Part shown: positions 1 to 10,600 of the stretch, piece by piece | Layout: each line of letters opens with the position of its first letter | Position numbering within the stretch: position 1 is the stretch's first letter | Assembly: GCA_039182125.1 (NCBI GenBank) | Contig: JBCDCH010000019.1 | Location: 1 to 62,286, forward strand | Direction of reading: 5' to 3' | Source of the DNA: Planctomycetota bacterium | GTDB lineage: Bacteria > Planctomycetota > Phycisphaerae > Tepidisphaerales > Tepidisphaeraceae | Length of the DNA: 62,286 nucleotides | The notes under the pieces: model-generated | Databases searched by the model: none | What the model was told of the DNA's origin: nothing | Seen by the model: only the letters and a program-made list of their open reading frames with translations | Position numbers and translations under genes: made by a program

Positions 1-264
1 CCCGGCGAGGGTCGGGTCGGGCGTGAACAACTCGGTGCGGACCAGCAACGCGCCGATGCCACCGACGAGGAAGAAGCCCAGCACCGTGAACATGTACATG
101 ATGCCGATCCGCTTGTGGTCGACGGTCGTCGCCCATGACCAGATCGTGCCCATGATGCCTTTTTTCTCGTCGCCGTAGGTCAGGTAGTTGTCGACCTGCG
201 GCTCGGTCTCGGTCTCGGGCTTGGGAACCCCAGTCAGGATGCCGGGTTGGCTGATGGTGCTCAT
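1..264 (-). CDS. ctaD: Cytochrome c oxidase subunit I, N-terminal part
   Basis: Only the first 88 codons are present; the gene runs off the left edge. The product begins MSTISQPG and contains TTVDHKRIGIMYM followed by a hydrophobic helix. This is the classic start of haem-copper oxidase subunit I, just before TM1. Subunit I carries haem a, haem a3 and CuB, reduces O2 and pumps protons in the inner membrane. It is the last visible gene of the minus-strand act-sco-ctaC-ctaD cluster and starts 89 bases after ctaC. The catalytic histidines lie outside the window, so the oxidase type is inferred from the neighbouring subunit II. Confidence 0.93.
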   Translation of the reverse strand, partial: MSTISQPGILTGVPKPETETEPQVDNYLTYGDEKKGIMGTIWSWATTVDHKRIGIMYMFTVLGFFLVGGIGALLVRTELFTPDPTLAG

Positions 265-353
265 GCTCAAATCCTCTTTCAAACGCTCAAGAACTTATTC
301 GGAAAACACCGCGCTCCACGGTCAAGCGGAGCGAGGCGGGGTGTGGGTCCGGA

Positions 354-1448
354 TCAGTCGTCGTAATCCTCGCGTGGGTCGGAGACGGTGCCGTCCTCGG
401 CGACGACCGCGCCGTTCTCGTCGATGGTGAATCCGTCGGTGAGCGACTTGATGTACTCGCCGACCGCGATGGTGTCCTTGACCGAAAGCTGGGCCGCGTA
501 GGAGGGCATCACGTTGCCCCAGCCGGCCACGATCTTGCGACCGGGATAGCGGATCGACTCGGTGATGTACTCCTGATCGACGAGCACTTGTGAACCGTCG
601 GCCATCTCGTGCTGCTGGCCCCAGATGTTCTTCCACGACGGGCCGGTGCCGACCGAGCCGTCGATACTGTGACAAGCGGCACAGCCCTGTTGTTGGTGAA
701 TCTTCTGGCCGACCTCCCAGAACGGCACGCCGCCGGCGTAGGGGTTGCTGATCTCCTCCATCTTCGCGTCGTACTCCTCGCGGCTCACGACGTGGACCTT
801 GGTGACCATCTTGCTGTGCAGCGTGCCGCAATACTCAGCACAGAACAGTTCGTAGGTTCCCTCGACGTCGGCTTGGAACCAGAGCGTGTTGAACCGGCCC
901 GGCACCACGTCCTTCTTCACGCGGAACGCCGGGATGTACAGCGAGTGGATCACGTCGGACGAATCGAGCGTGATTTGCACCGGCTCGTTGACCGGCACCC
1001 ACAACTCGGGGGAACCCTGGCCGAGTGCGTCGGGGTAGCTGAAGAACCACGCCCACATCTTGCCGTTGGCCGAAATCTGGATCGCGTCCGGCGGGGCGAA
1101 TCGGCTGGAGAGGTATCCACGGAAACCGAATGTGAAGATGACCAACACGATCAGCGTCGGGATCAGCGTCCAGGTGATCTCGAGCGTCGTCGAGTTCGAG
1201 GCACCCCGGCCTTCCTGAGGCCCGTCCTTGCGGTGGCGGAAGATGATCGCGAAAGCGACCATCGCGATGATCACGATGCCGCCGAAGAAGAACGAGATGT
1301 AGTTGATCATCCACATCGTCCAGTCGACGTCATCGCCACTGGACGAGGCATCGAAGGGCATGAAGCCCTGTCCCCAGCCGGTGTCGTTGGTCACCGGGGC
1401 TGCGGTTGCGATCAGGTCGGGCAGGATGCAAAGCGAGTCAGTCCACAT
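354..1448 (-). CDS. ctaC: Cytochrome c oxidase subunit II with fused cytochrome c (caa3 type)
   Basis: 364 residues. Two transmembrane helices (about 48-70 and 90-110) are followed by a periplasmic cupredoxin domain. The CuA ligands are visible: His168 and the cluster C203-x3-C207-x3-H211-x2-M214. A C-terminal cytochrome c domain follows, with CAACH at 256-260 and a likely axial Met near 314. The fused haem defines a caa3-type oxidase that accepts electrons directly, here probably from the cytochrome subunits of alternative complex III encoded upstream in the same cluster. The C-terminus is acidic (DPREDYDD). Length is normal for caa3 subunit II. Confidence 0.96.
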   Translation of the reverse strand: MWTDSLCILPDLIATAAPVTNDTGWGQGFMPFDASSSGDDVDWTMWMINYISFFFGGIVIIAMVAFAIIFRHRKDGPQEGRGASNSTTLEITWTLIPTLIVLVIFTFGFRGYLSSRFAPPDAIQISANGKMWAWFFSYPDALGQGSPELWVPVNEPVQITLDSSDVIHSLYIPAFRVKKDVVPGRFNTLWFQADVEGTYELFCAEYCGTLHSKMVTKVHVVSREEYDAKMEEISNPYAGGVPFWEVGQKIHQQQGCAACHSIDGSVGTGPSWKNIWGQQHEMADGSQVLVDQEYITESIRYPGRKIVAGWGNVMPSYAAQLSVKDTIAVGEYIKSLTDGFTIDENGAVVAEDGTVSDPREDYDD

Positions 1449-1466
1449 GGTTCTTGTCTTTCGGTC

Positions 1467-2375
1467 TTATGCCGTCGCCGGCGTGCCGGTGTCCTTCGGA
1501 TCCTTCTCGGCGTTGTCTTCGGTCCGGACGCGCTTTTCGCGGAACAGCCAGTATGCGATCACCACGCCCATCAACACCACCGTCAGCAACGCCGCCGACC
1601 GCATGAGCTTCACCGCGCTGGGCGTGTATTGGCCCATCCCCGCGTCGTAGCTGAAGCACGTGATGAGGGCGATCTTGTCCAGGAACGTACCGACCCGCCC
1701 GTCGGCGGCCTCGACCAGCGAGAGCCGGACCGTTTGCGGGTCGAAGTCCACGCCGGGAATCGACCGGGTGAGCTTGCCGGACGGGCTGAGGATGAAGATG
1801 ACCGACGGGTGCGACCATTCCTGGGCGAGCTCGACCCAGCCGTAACCGAAGCCGACCGACTCGGTGAGCACGTCGATGTTGTCCTGGGTGCCGACTAGGA
1901 AATGCCAGTCGTCGAACACCTCGGGCCGACCGACCGCGTCAAGCGTGGTGGTCTTCTTGGCCGCACCGAGGGTGTACTTTTCGTTCGGGTCGAAGCTGAC
2001 CGTGAGGATGCGATACTCGCCGTCCTCGAGCGTTAGGTTCTTGACCGCGTCCGCGATGCCCTTGCTGATCTCCGTGCAAAGCTGTGGACATTCGTAGTAA
2101 CCCAGTTGCAGGATGACAGGGGTGGTGCCGTCGAAGTAATCGCCGAATTTCACTTCCTTACCGGTCTCGTCGGTAAAGGTCAGGTCCAACGGTATGTCCG
2201 TGCCGACCTGGGCAAGCCTGAGGTACGACAGTTCTTCCGCGTCTTGTTGTGCGAGGAAGTCGCGGTTGTTCGGGGCGTCGAAGCTGTCGGGCCGTTGGTA
2301 CTGCGCGGACGCAACCCCGGCCGAGGCGGCCAAGGTGGTGGCGGCGAGGATGGCGGCGAGACACTTCATGGGCAT
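1467..2375 (-). CDS. sco: SCO1/SenC-family copper chaperone with C-terminal membrane anchor
   Basis: About 302 residues. It has a signal peptide (AILAATTLAASAGVASA) and a thioredoxin-like domain with the Sco copper motif CPQLC near residues 96-100 and the third ligand His near 189 (EWSHPS). A C-terminal helix (LLTVVLMGVVIAYWLF) then anchors it. Sco proteins deliver copper to CuA of oxidase subunit II, which is the next gene, 18 bases downstream. The ATG at 2375 is preferred over an in-frame GTG at 2384; neither has a clear Shine-Dalgarno site. Sco homologues (SenC/PrrC) also accompany RegB/RegA systems in Proteobacteria, and such a pair lies about 11 kb away. Confidence 0.93.
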   Translation of the reverse strand: MPMKCLAAILAATTLAASAGVASAQYQRPDSFDAPNNRDFLAQQDAEELSYLRLAQVGTDIPLDLTFTDETGKEVKFGDYFDGTTPVILQLGYYECPQLCTEISKGIADAVKNLTLEDGEYRILTVSFDPNEKYTLGAAKKTTTLDAVGRPEVFDDWHFLVGTQDNIDVLTESVGFGYGWVELAQEWSHPSVIFILSPSGKLTRSIPGVDFDPQTVRLSLVEAADGRVGTFLDKIALITCFSYDAGMGQYTPSAVKLMRSAALLTVVLMGVVIAYWLFREKRVRTEDNAEKDPKDTGTPATA

Positions 2376-2419
2376 GGATAACACTAACTACTTCGGTCGT
2401 CGGAACTTTCAGTTCTGAT

Positions 2420-2752
2420 TTACTCAACCGACGCGGTCGCTCCGGAGGAGGGCGTCGTGCCGTCGGTCGCGTTGGCGTCGAGCCACATGTCCATGGCCAT
2501 GTCGATGGGCACGGCCACGGTTTGCTTGGAATCGTCAGTGAACCGGACGGCGGTCATGTTCGCCGTCTGCTCTTCGCTGAGCATGCGCAGGTCACGGTCG
2601 CGGGCGTCCTGTGCCCGTTCGGCCATCAGTCGATCGGTCGACCAGTAGTACCAAGCCTGCACGCCCAGCACGAGGTTGACCATGATCAGCAGTGCGATCA
2701 GTCCCACCATGGAGACGACCGGCACGTTGATTCCCTGTTTCATCGCTGCCAT
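2420..2752 (-). CDS. Small single-helix membrane protein at the actG position
   Basis: 110 residues from the ATG at 2752; an upstream in-frame start at 2842 would overlap the end of actF. It has one N-terminal transmembrane helix (roughly residues 8-30), then a polar region rich in Asp, Met and Thr and a Ser/Thr/Ala-rich tail. No catalytic motif is recognised. It sits between actF and sco inside the operon, where some alternative complex III clusters carry a small accessory subunit. A role in complex assembly or stability is an inference from position only. Confidence 0.75.
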   Translation of the reverse strand: MAAMKQGINVPVVSMVGLIALLIMVNLVLGVQAWYYWSTDRLMAERAQDARDRDLRMLSEEQTANMTAVRFTDDSKQTVAVPIDMAMDMWLDANATDGTTPSSGATASVE

Positions 2753-2848
2753 GACAAATGCTTCTTTCTGCGGACCAACGTTACGCCAAAAACCGAGCCG
2801 AACTTGCCGCATGCGACGATCGGTCGCACGTCTTTCAAACAAAACCGA

Positions 2849-4411
2849 TCAGATGTTGTGGAAAGCCAAGCTTTCTGGGAGCCGCGGGTCGCTGGCGGGC
2901 ACCAACCGGTGCGCCGTGAGGTTGCCCAGGGCGTAGAACGCGAAGATCCCGCCGACGCCGACCGTCGCGAGGATCGGCACCACCGGCACCTTGTACCAAA
3001 GCCCGCCGGGCATCTCCGGCATGATCAGCCAGTAGATGTCGATCCAGTGGAAGATCAAAAGCCACACACCCCAGAACGAGAGCAACACACGGTTGCGCTT
3101 GACGTGCCGACTCAACAACCCGGCAAACGGGATGATGAAGTGACCGACCAGCACCGCCGCAGCCACGATCGTCCAGAAGCCCGCCGCGTAGATCGTGCCC
3201 TGGGCGGTGATCGCGAGGTTCTCGCTCACCATCGACGCGCCACGCCGGGCGAACCACGTGCTCTCCTCGGCGAGGGCGCCGTACCAGATCAGCATGTACT
3301 GGCTGAAGGCGATGTACCCCCAGAAGAACACGAACGCGAAAAGGAACTTACCGATGTCGTGAAGGTGCTCGGTCGTGACGGCGTCCTTGAGCAGGCCCTT
3401 GCCGAGCATGACCGAGTAGGCGATCGCCATGGTCGCGAAGATCGCCACGGCCGAGCCGGCGAAGAAGTAGACCGCGATGATCGTCGAGTACCAGTGCGGA
3501 TCGACGGCCATGATCAGGTCGAACGCCGCCAGCGAAACCAGCAACGAGAACAACAGGAAGCCCGGATAGCTCCGAGCTCGCATCTTGATCGAAAGCTCGG
3601 GGTCCTTGGCCGTGTCCTGCTTGACCGACGTGCGGTAGTACCAGTTGCCCAGCACGAGCAACCCGCCGAGGTAGATCAGCAGCCGACCGGTCCAGAACGG
3701 GCCGTTGAGGTAAGCGGATTTACCCTCGGTGTACTCGTCGTAGATGAAGTGCTTGTAAACCGCATCGACGGTGGCGACCTGGTCGAGCTCGGTGAACGGC
3801 TTGGCGACGTGATGATCGCCCGCGTGATGGTCACCGGCGGCATCCGCGGCGACGTACTCGGCCGGGAAGTCGTTGGCGGAGACTTCCTCGCCGCTGCCGT
3901 GATCGTCACCGTGATCGTGCCTGTCGCTGTCATCATCGCCGTGACCGCCGGCGTACGGATCGCCGGGGCCGGACGCCCAGGGGTAGAGGTTGGGCATCTT
4001 CTCGAACATCTTGTGCGCGGCCCAGTTCTCGCCGGCCACCTCGGTGTCGACCTTGGCGATCTCGATCCGCCCGGGCAGGAACACCGACACCACCAACGGC
4101 AACGCCAGCAACACGAGGATCGGGAACGACCCCGCCAGCGCTTCGGGCACGCGCCGCACCACGACCGACCAGCCGGCCTTGGTCGCGTGCTGCAGCATCA
4201 CCACGAACAGCCCGCCCACCGCGAAGCTCAGGCAAAACACATACGCCATCAGGTACGACAGGTAGAACTGCCGAAGCCCACCGAAGAACCAGCAGGTGAT
4301 GAACGCACTGATCAGCCCGATCACGCCGCCGGCGAGCAGGAAGAACTTGAGCCCGTCGGCATTGAGCTTCTCGTTCACGGAGTCGGGCGGGGTGGTGGGG
4401 GCGTGGGCCAT
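2849..4411 (-). CDS. actF: Alternative complex III membrane subunit ActF
   Basis: 520 residues from the ATG at 4411 (MAHAPTT); the longer open frame upstream would overlap actE. It is a polytopic protein with about ten helices, related to ActC/NrfD-type quinone-binding subunits. The loop near the middle is strikingly rich in His and Asp (a DDDSDRHDHGDDHGS stretch), which could bind metal or be a flexible linker. It is the second large membrane subunit of the quinol:cytochrome c oxidoreductase, following actE by 47 bases. Confidence 0.92.
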   Translation of the reverse strand: MAHAPTTPPDSVNEKLNADGLKFFLLAGGVIGLISAFITCWFFGGLRQFYLSYLMAYVFCLSFAVGGLFVVMLQHATKAGWSVVVRRVPEALAGSFPILVLLALPLVVSVFLPGRIEIAKVDTEVAGENWAAHKMFEKMPNLYPWASGPGDPYAGGHGDDDSDRHDHGDDHGSGEEVSANDFPAEYVAADAAGDHHAGDHHVAKPFTELDQVATVDAVYKHFIYDEYTEGKSAYLNGPFWTGRLLIYLGGLLVLGNWYYRTSVKQDTAKDPELSIKMRARSYPGFLLFSLLVSLAAFDLIMAVDPHWYSTIIAVYFFAGSAVAIFATMAIAYSVMLGKGLLKDAVTTEHLHDIGKFLFAFVFFWGYIAFSQYMLIWYGALAEESTWFARRGASMVSENLAITAQGTIYAAGFWTIVAAAVLVGHFIIPFAGLLSRHVKRNRVLLSFWGVWLLIFHWIDIYWLIMPEMPGGLWYKVPVVPILATVGVGGIFAFYALGNLTAHRLVPASDPRLPESLAFHNI

Positions 4412-4458
4412 GTGAAGGTGCTGAATGCGAAAGGGAAAGTGCGAAGTTCCGTGTCGAA

Positions 4459-5319
4459 CTAGCGGGCCGCGGCCTGCTCGGTGTCCGTTTCCTCCGCCGG
4501 CTCTTCCACCACCGGCGGCTTGCCGTTGGTCAGTGCCGGCTGGACCGGGGCGTTGGCGACGAGCGACGGGTCGACCTCGCCGGCCGGCACCGCTTGCGAG
4601 AGTTGCAACGCCCGGACGTAGGCCACCACGGCCCAGCGATCCTTGGGGTCGCGGATGAGCGTGCCGTAGCCGGCCATGTTGCGAATGCCGTTGTTGACCG
4701 TGTTGTACAGGTGTCCGTCGGCCCGGCCCAGACGGGTTTCGTCGTGCAGGTTGCTGGGTGTAACCCAAAGGGCGTTCTGGCCCTTGACCGCACGGACGTG
4801 GATCGGGCCGTTCCCGTAGCCGTCGTACCCGTGGCACAGCCAGCAGAATCGGTTGTACAACTCTTGGCCACGCTTCATGAACTTTTCGTCGACCTCAAGG
4901 CCGTCGGGCATGCCCTCGACCCAGGTAACGTTGCCTTGGCCGTCCATGACGTAGCCGAGGGCGTATTTCTCATCTTCGATCAGCTCGCCGCGGGCGACGG
5001 TGCCGGGCACGGGCAGCCGCATGGCCCGACCGTCCTCGAAGACCGGCGACGGGGCCTGGGCCTTGTACTTGGCCTGGTTATCCATATCGAGGAACAGGTG
5101 CGGCCGGGGATCAGGGCTTTTGGCAAAGCGGTAGTACACGCTCCAGGTGATCGGGATGAACGACGCGATGATCCCCGCAACCGCGAACCCGAGCAGCAGG
5201 AACGGCGGCCGACGGAATCGACGCAACGCACCGATCGCAAAGCTGAACGCCGGGTTTTGCAACGCGCTGCGCATCAACCCTTTCGGGGCGTAATCGTGAT
5301 CGAGGGGAGTGCGGGACAT
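4459..5319 (-). CDS. actE: Alternative complex III monohaem cytochrome c subunit ActE
   Basis: 286 residues. An N-terminal anchor helix (about 39-60) is followed by a periplasmic cytochrome c domain with one CWLCH haem motif (159-163) and a candidate axial Met in the NMAGYG segment. The C-terminus is a Glu/Pro/Thr-rich tail. ActE is the monohaem electron carrier of alternative complex III and probably lies near the exit of the chain toward the oxidase. It sits between actD and actF in the standard order. Confidence 0.93.
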   Translation of the reverse strand: MSRTPLDHDYAPKGLMRSALQNPAFSFAIGALRRFRRPPFLLLGFAVAGIIASFIPITWSVYYRFAKSPDPRPHLFLDMDNQAKYKAQAPSPVFEDGRAMRLPVPGTVARGELIEDEKYALGYVMDGQGNVTWVEGMPDGLEVDEKFMKRGQELYNRFCWLCHGYDGYGNGPIHVRAVKGQNALWVTPSNLHDETRLGRADGHLYNTVNNGIRNMAGYGTLIRDPKDRWAVVAYVRALQLSQAVPAGEVDPSLVANAPVQPALTNGKPPVVEEPAEETDTEQAAAR

Positions 5320-5366
5320 GGGTGTATCAGGTGCGAACTTGGAACGGCGACCGGCGGGCCTTTCGG

Positions 5367-6047
5367 TCAGTCCTTGACCACTTCGATCGCCAACGGCGAC
5401 GAGTCCTCAAGGATGTCGCGGGCCTGGTCGAACTTCTTGTCCTTGGCGTCGATCACGACGAAAAAGCGGTCGTCGGTGACCCGGCGAAAACGTTCATGTT
5501 TGAACAGCGGGTTGTAGAGCATCGGCAGCCCGTTGAGCAGCAGCATGCCGAGGCCAGCCGTGAAGGCCGCGGCGAGAATCGTGGTCTCGAAGATCACCGG
5601 GATGTATGCCGGCAGCGAGTTCAGCGGCTTGCCCGAGATCAGGTATTCGTACGGTGCGAGTGAGAGCAGCGAATCGAAGGAGCCGAACGCGCCCTGGGTG
5701 TACATCGTGAGGAAGAACCCGCCGGCCATGCCCGAGAGCCCCGCGCCCAGCACGATCCACGGCAGGATCGTCGGCTTGATGCCGATGACATCGTCGATGC
5801 CGTGGATGGGAAAGGGCGTGTGGACGTCGAACTTGGTGATCCCGGCTTCGCGGACGGCCTTGGCGGCGGCGACGACGCCGTCGACCGTGTCGTACTCGCC
5901 GAAGATGCCGACCGTTTCCTCGCGCTCCTGGTCGAGCGATGAGTCGATCGAGTAATCGAGGGAGTCCGGTGTTGAGAGCGGGCTCGTTTGGCGGCGCAGC
6001 TCGACGTCGGCGGTCTCGAGGGTGGGGTTGTCGTCAGTGGTGCTCAT
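5367..6047 (-). CDS. actD: Alternative complex III subunit ActD (DUF3341)
   Basis: 226 residues. The N-terminal part is soluble and contains the family signature around GIFGEYDTVDGVVAAAKAV and FDVHTPFPIHGIDD. Two transmembrane helices follow (around 95-115 and 150-175), then a short cytosolic tail. DUF3341 proteins are found almost only in alternative complex III operons, where ActD is a structural, cofactor-free subunit. The gene follows actC after 21 bases. Confidence 0.93.
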   Translation of the reverse strand: MSTTDDNPTLETADVELRRQTSPLSTPDSLDYSIDSSLDQEREETVGIFGEYDTVDGVVAAAKAVREAGITKFDVHTPFPIHGIDDVIGIKPTILPWIVLGAGLSGMAGGFFLTMYTQGAFGSFDSLLSLAPYEYLISGKPLNSLPAYIPVIFETTILAAAFTAGLGMLLLNGLPMLYNPLFKHERFRRVTDDRFFVVIDAKDKKFDQARDILEDSSPLAIEVVKD

Positions 6048-6068
6048 GGGGAGACCTCGGTCCGAGGG

Positions 6069-7559
6069 TTACTTCTCGGGGTGCATGTCCTCTTTGGCTT
6101 CGGGGTGAGCGTTTGTCTCGTGGGTCGAGTGGCCGATGTGGGCCTGGGGCATGATCGACTTGACCTCCGCCAGCGCGATGATCGGGCCGACGCGAACGAA
6201 CAGAAGCATGTTCGTGAAGAACAGCCCGAACGTGCCGGCGAACATCGCCCAGTCGACCCACGTCGGCCAGAACGCGCCCCAGCTGCTGGGCAGGAAGTCG
6301 GCTTCGAGCGAGATGATGATGATCACGAACCGCTCGAACCACATCCCGAAGTTCACGCACATCGCCACCGCCATCGTGACCCAGAGGTTCTTACGCATCC
6401 GGCTCGACCAGAGCACCTGCGGGGCGATCACGTTGCAGAACATCATCGCGTAGAAGAACAACGCCTTGTCGCCGAACGGGCGGTAGAGGAACTGGAACTG
6501 CTCGTAGTGGTGCCCGGAGTACCAGGCGATGAAGAACTCGGTGATGTAGGCGAAGGACACGATGCAGCCCGTGAGCAACAGGATGCGGTTCATGTTTTCG
6601 ATGTGGCGTTTGGTGATCACGCCCTCGAGGCCGAAGAGCCAGCGGGCGGGGATCGCCAGGGTCAGCACCATCGCGAAGCCGCCGAACACGGCACCGGCGA
6701 CGAAGTACGGCGGGAAGATCGTCGTGTGCCAACCGGGCAGCTGCGAGACCGCGAAGTCGAACGACACCACCGAGTGGACCGAGAGCACCAGCGGCGTGCA
6801 GAGCGCCGCGAGGAGCAGGTACATCTTCTCGAAGCGGTGCCAGTGGCGGGCCGAGCCGTTCCAGCCGAGCGAGAGGGCGCCATAAGCGACCTGCTGGATG
6901 CGGGTCTTGGCTTTGTCACGCAGCGTCGCCAAGTCCGGGACCATGCCCAGGTACCAGAACAACGCCGAGACGGACGCATAGGTCGACACCGCGAACACGT
7001 CCCACATCAGCGGCGAGCGGAACTGCGGCCACATGGCCATTTGGTTCGGGATCGGGAACAGCCAGTACGCCAGCCAGGGCCGACCGATGTGGATGCCCGG
7101 GTACATGCCCGCACAGATGACCGCGAAGATCGTCATCGCTTCGGCAAAGCGGTTGATCGACGTACGCCAGTTCTGACGGAGCAGGAAGAGGATCGCGGAG
7201 ATCAGCGTGCCGGCGTGGCCGATGCCGACCCAGAACACGAAGTTCACGATCGGAAAGCCCCACGCGACGGGGTTGTTGTTGCCCCACACACCCGGACCCG
7301 CCGCGAAGAGATAGATCTGTGTCAGCGGCAGCAGTTGCAGCAGCGTGAACGCGACGGCAAACGCCCCGAGCCAGCGGTAGGACGGCAGCTTGAAGTTCTG
7401 CCGGGTCGTGACCTCGGTCACCGCGCCGAACGACTCGGCCGGTGGTCCGAGCACCAACGGCTCACGCCCGCTGACCGGCTCGCCCAGATTGTCCGGGTAG
7501 AACGGCTTGTACCCGCGCATGCGGTCGATGAGTCCGGGCTGTGAGGGGATCGTTGCCAT
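6069..7559 (-). CDS. actC: Alternative complex III NrfD-like quinol-binding membrane subunit ActC
   Basis: 496 residues with about ten hydrophobic segments and the NrfD/PsrC family pattern. Conserved features include the FRSPLMWD segment and the His-bearing [18 protein letters not shown] segment. ActC holds the quinol oxidation site and passes electrons to the iron-sulfur chain of ActB. The C-terminus is hydrophilic and His/Glu-rich. The gene starts 51 bases after actB. Confidence 0.95.
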   Translation of the reverse strand: MATIPSQPGLIDRMRGYKPFYPDNLGEPVSGREPLVLGPPAESFGAVTEVTTRQNFKLPSYRWLGAFAVAFTLLQLLPLTQIYLFAAGPGVWGNNNPVAWGFPIVNFVFWVGIGHAGTLISAILFLLRQNWRTSINRFAEAMTIFAVICAGMYPGIHIGRPWLAYWLFPIPNQMAMWPQFRSPLMWDVFAVSTYASVSALFWYLGMVPDLATLRDKAKTRIQQVAYGALSLGWNGSARHWHRFEKMYLLLAALCTPLVLSVHSVVSFDFAVSQLPGWHTTIFPPYFVAGAVFGGFAMVLTLAIPARWLFGLEGVITKRHIENMNRILLLTGCIVSFAYITEFFIAWYSGHHYEQFQFLYRPFGDKALFFYAMMFCNVIAPQVLWSSRMRKNLWVTMAVAMCVNFGMWFERFVIIIISLEADFLPSSWGAFWPTWVDWAMFAGTFGLFFTNMLLFVRVGPIIALAEVKSIMPQAHIGHSTHETNAHPEAKEDMHPEK

Positions 7560-7610
7560 AAGGAAATGCGGACTGAGGAATGCGGCGTGCGAAACGGAGA
7601 AAGGACGGCG

Positions 7611-10600
7611 TTATGCCTGTTCCACGTCCGTCTTCTCGCTACCGCCTTCCGACTTATCTTCTTCGGGCTTGTTGCGAATCACCGCGAGGTACTTCGTGCG
7701 CGGTCGGGTGTTGAGTTCTTCCAGGACCCCGTAGGCGCGGGGCTTGCGTTGGTTTTTCGTGACGGTCTGGTCGGCCTGGTTGAGGTCACCGAAGACGATC
7801 GCCTGAGTCGGGCAAGCCTGCTGGCAGGCGGTGATGATCTCCATATCGTCGACGATCTCGCTGTCGGCGTTGCCCTTGGCCCACTCGTTGCGCTTGTTGA
7901 TCGTGACCGCCTGGATGCGCTGGGTGCAGTAGGTGCATTTCTCCATGACGCCACGCATGCGGACCGAGACGTCGGGGTTCATGACCATCCGCTGGACCGC
8001 GTCGATCGCGTCGCCCTGCTGTTGGTCGGGGAGCCAGGGGTACAGGGCCGAGAGCGTGCCTTTGCGCGGATCCTTGTAGTGCCAGTCGAGGTAGTTGAAC
8101 CGGCGGACCTTGTACGGGCAGTTGTTCGAGCAGTACCGCGTGCCGATGCAGCGGTTGTAGACCATCGTGTTGAGGCCTTCGGTGTCGTGCACGGTGGCGG
8201 CGACGGGGCAGACCTGCTCACACGGCGCGTTCTCGCAGTGCACGCACATCATCGGCTGGTGCGTGACCTCCGGACGCTCGGCGTCCGGATCGAGGTTGGT
8301 CTTCTTGTCGTCGGTCCACTTGGTCTTGAAGTACCGGTCGACGCGCAGCCAGTGCATCTCGCGGTTCATGTGGACGCCTTCCTTGCCGACGACGGGGATG
8401 TTGTTCTCCGACTGGCAGGCGATGACGCAGGCGTTGCAGCCGACGCAGGCGTTCATGTCGATGGACATGCCCCAGGCGTGGGGGGTGTTGAACTGGTTGG
8501 GCGGCTCCCAGAGTTGCAGGGCCACGCCGCCGTGCTGGCCCTTGTGCGGGGCGTACTTGTTCTTCTGGAAGTCGGCGAGCGTGGCTTCGCGAAGCACTTT
8601 GCCGGGCTTGCCGATCGTGCCGAGTCGCTTGTTCTTGCCGTACTGCTTGACATCACCGACGATGTAGTGTTCCTGGGTGGAGTCCAGCACGTGGGTGTCG
8701 GAAGTCGGCTCGACGACGGCGTCAGCGAGGTAGAAGTTGCCGGCCGAGCGGAGTGGATAAACGTCGAAGCCCACGGGTGACACGTTGGCCGCTGTGAGGC
8801 CGCCGATGTTGCCCGCGCGGGTCCGGCCGAAGCCGACCGCCACGCTCACGCATCCCCTGGGTTGGCCGGGCAAGAGGTAGACCGGCAGCTTCACCGTCGT
8901 GCCGTTGACCGTCACGTTGGCCATCGGGGCGTCGTCGGTCTTGTACCTGCCCGGGTCGATGCCGAGTACCTCGCGGGCATCGGCCAGGCTCATCAGCAGG
9001 GCGTTGTCCCAGGTGAGTTTGGTCAGCGGGTCGGGCGCTTCCTGGAGCCAGCCGTTGTTGGCATGGGTGCCGTCGTAGATCGTGTCGTGCTGGACAAACC
9101 GCAATGCCATGCCTTGCGGCTCGGGCATCGCTGGGGCCGGCACGTTTTGGGGTACCGCGTTGGCCGTGGCAAACCCGGCAAGTGGGCGCAGGCCGTCGTG
9201 CAGTACCTTTTGCCACGCCTTCTTGTCCAGTCCCCAGGTCTGAGCCCACGTCTGGGCGACCGCGGCCATCCCGTCGCCCAAGTCCTGGCCGAGCAGCATG
9301 CCCAGCGTTTGGACCATCGACATGCCGTTGTACAGCGGCAGGATGAGCGGTTGCTGGACCGACGGCGTGCCGTCGTAGGCCAGCGCGTCGCCCCAGCATT
9401 CGAGGTAGTGGGCCCGCGGCAGGTGCCACTTGCAGACGCCCGAGGTTTCGTTGTCGTCCTGCGAGAGGTGGGCGGTGAACGGAACCGAGATGAGCAAGTC
9501 ACGGAAGGCCAGCTCGGCCGGAGCGTCGTAGGCGGGGTTGCCGCCGAGGATGACCAGGCCGTTGATCTCGCCAGCGCTGAGTTTGCCGGCCAGTTCGACG
9601 ATTTCCTCGGGTGACGGCGGCAGTGCGTCTTCCGGAACGTAGAGCAACGTGATCGTGGTGCCGACCGAGCCGATTTTGGCATTAAGTGCCATGCAGGCGG
9701 CCTGCACATCGACGGGCAGGTGGGCACCGGCAGTCACGACGCCTCGCGCGCCAGCCGCTTTGAGATCCTTGGCGGCGCTCTTCACGAACTTTGTGGCGTA
9801 TTCGTCGAGGCCGCTCACCGTGCCGCCGTCGAGCGCGGTGGTCAGGGCGTTGATCATCGCGACGAGCTTGGCCGGGTTGGCCGGCTCGCGGACGTCGGCG
9901 GCCGCGCCGGTGTTGGTCAGCGTCGTCTCGGCGACGTAGGTGCGCGACATCGTGCCCGTTTCGTCGACGGCGCGGCGCGACTTGGCCCAATCGCCGGCGT
10001 AGCGGATGGCTGCCGGGTGCAGGCCGAGGAAATCGTCGTCGAAGCTGACGATGACGTCGGCCTGATCAAGTTTGAGCATCGGTCGACCGGCAACGCCGAA
10101 GGCGGCTTTGGCCGCTTCGGTTTCCTGCCACCGGCTCAACGGTTCGTAGCGGTAGACCTCGACGCCGGATGCTTCGAGCTCGGCCAATAGCCGGCGGGCC
10201 GTGGGCGAGGAGGTGTGCTCGGCGAGAACCGCGACTTGGCCGGTCGACTTGGCGTCGGCGAAGGCTTGCTCGAACTCCGCGAACGAAGCCCGACGGGCTT
10301 GCGGGCCGCTACGGTCGATGACGTTCTTGGATCGGTCGGGGTCGTAGAGGTCGAGAATGCTCGCCTGGGTGATCGTGCCCGAAGCGCCCCACCTGCCGCC
10401 GGCGGTCGCGGTCATCGGGTGTTCGGGGTTGCCCTCGAGCTTGATCGGTCGGCCATCGAAGCTCGACACGAGCACCGGGCGACCCACGCCGCCGTATTCG
10501 TGGATCGAGGCGTAGTACTCCGGCACGCCGGGGACGCGATCGCGCGGCATCGCCGAGTAGGGGGCGAGCACTTCCTTGGGCCAACGCCGGCAGCCGCTAA

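Noticed and set aside
2249-4462. A 737-codon plus-strand frame across the sco-actF region
   Set aside because: It runs antisense to three well-supported genes and reads as an Arg/His/Asp-rich low-quality product.
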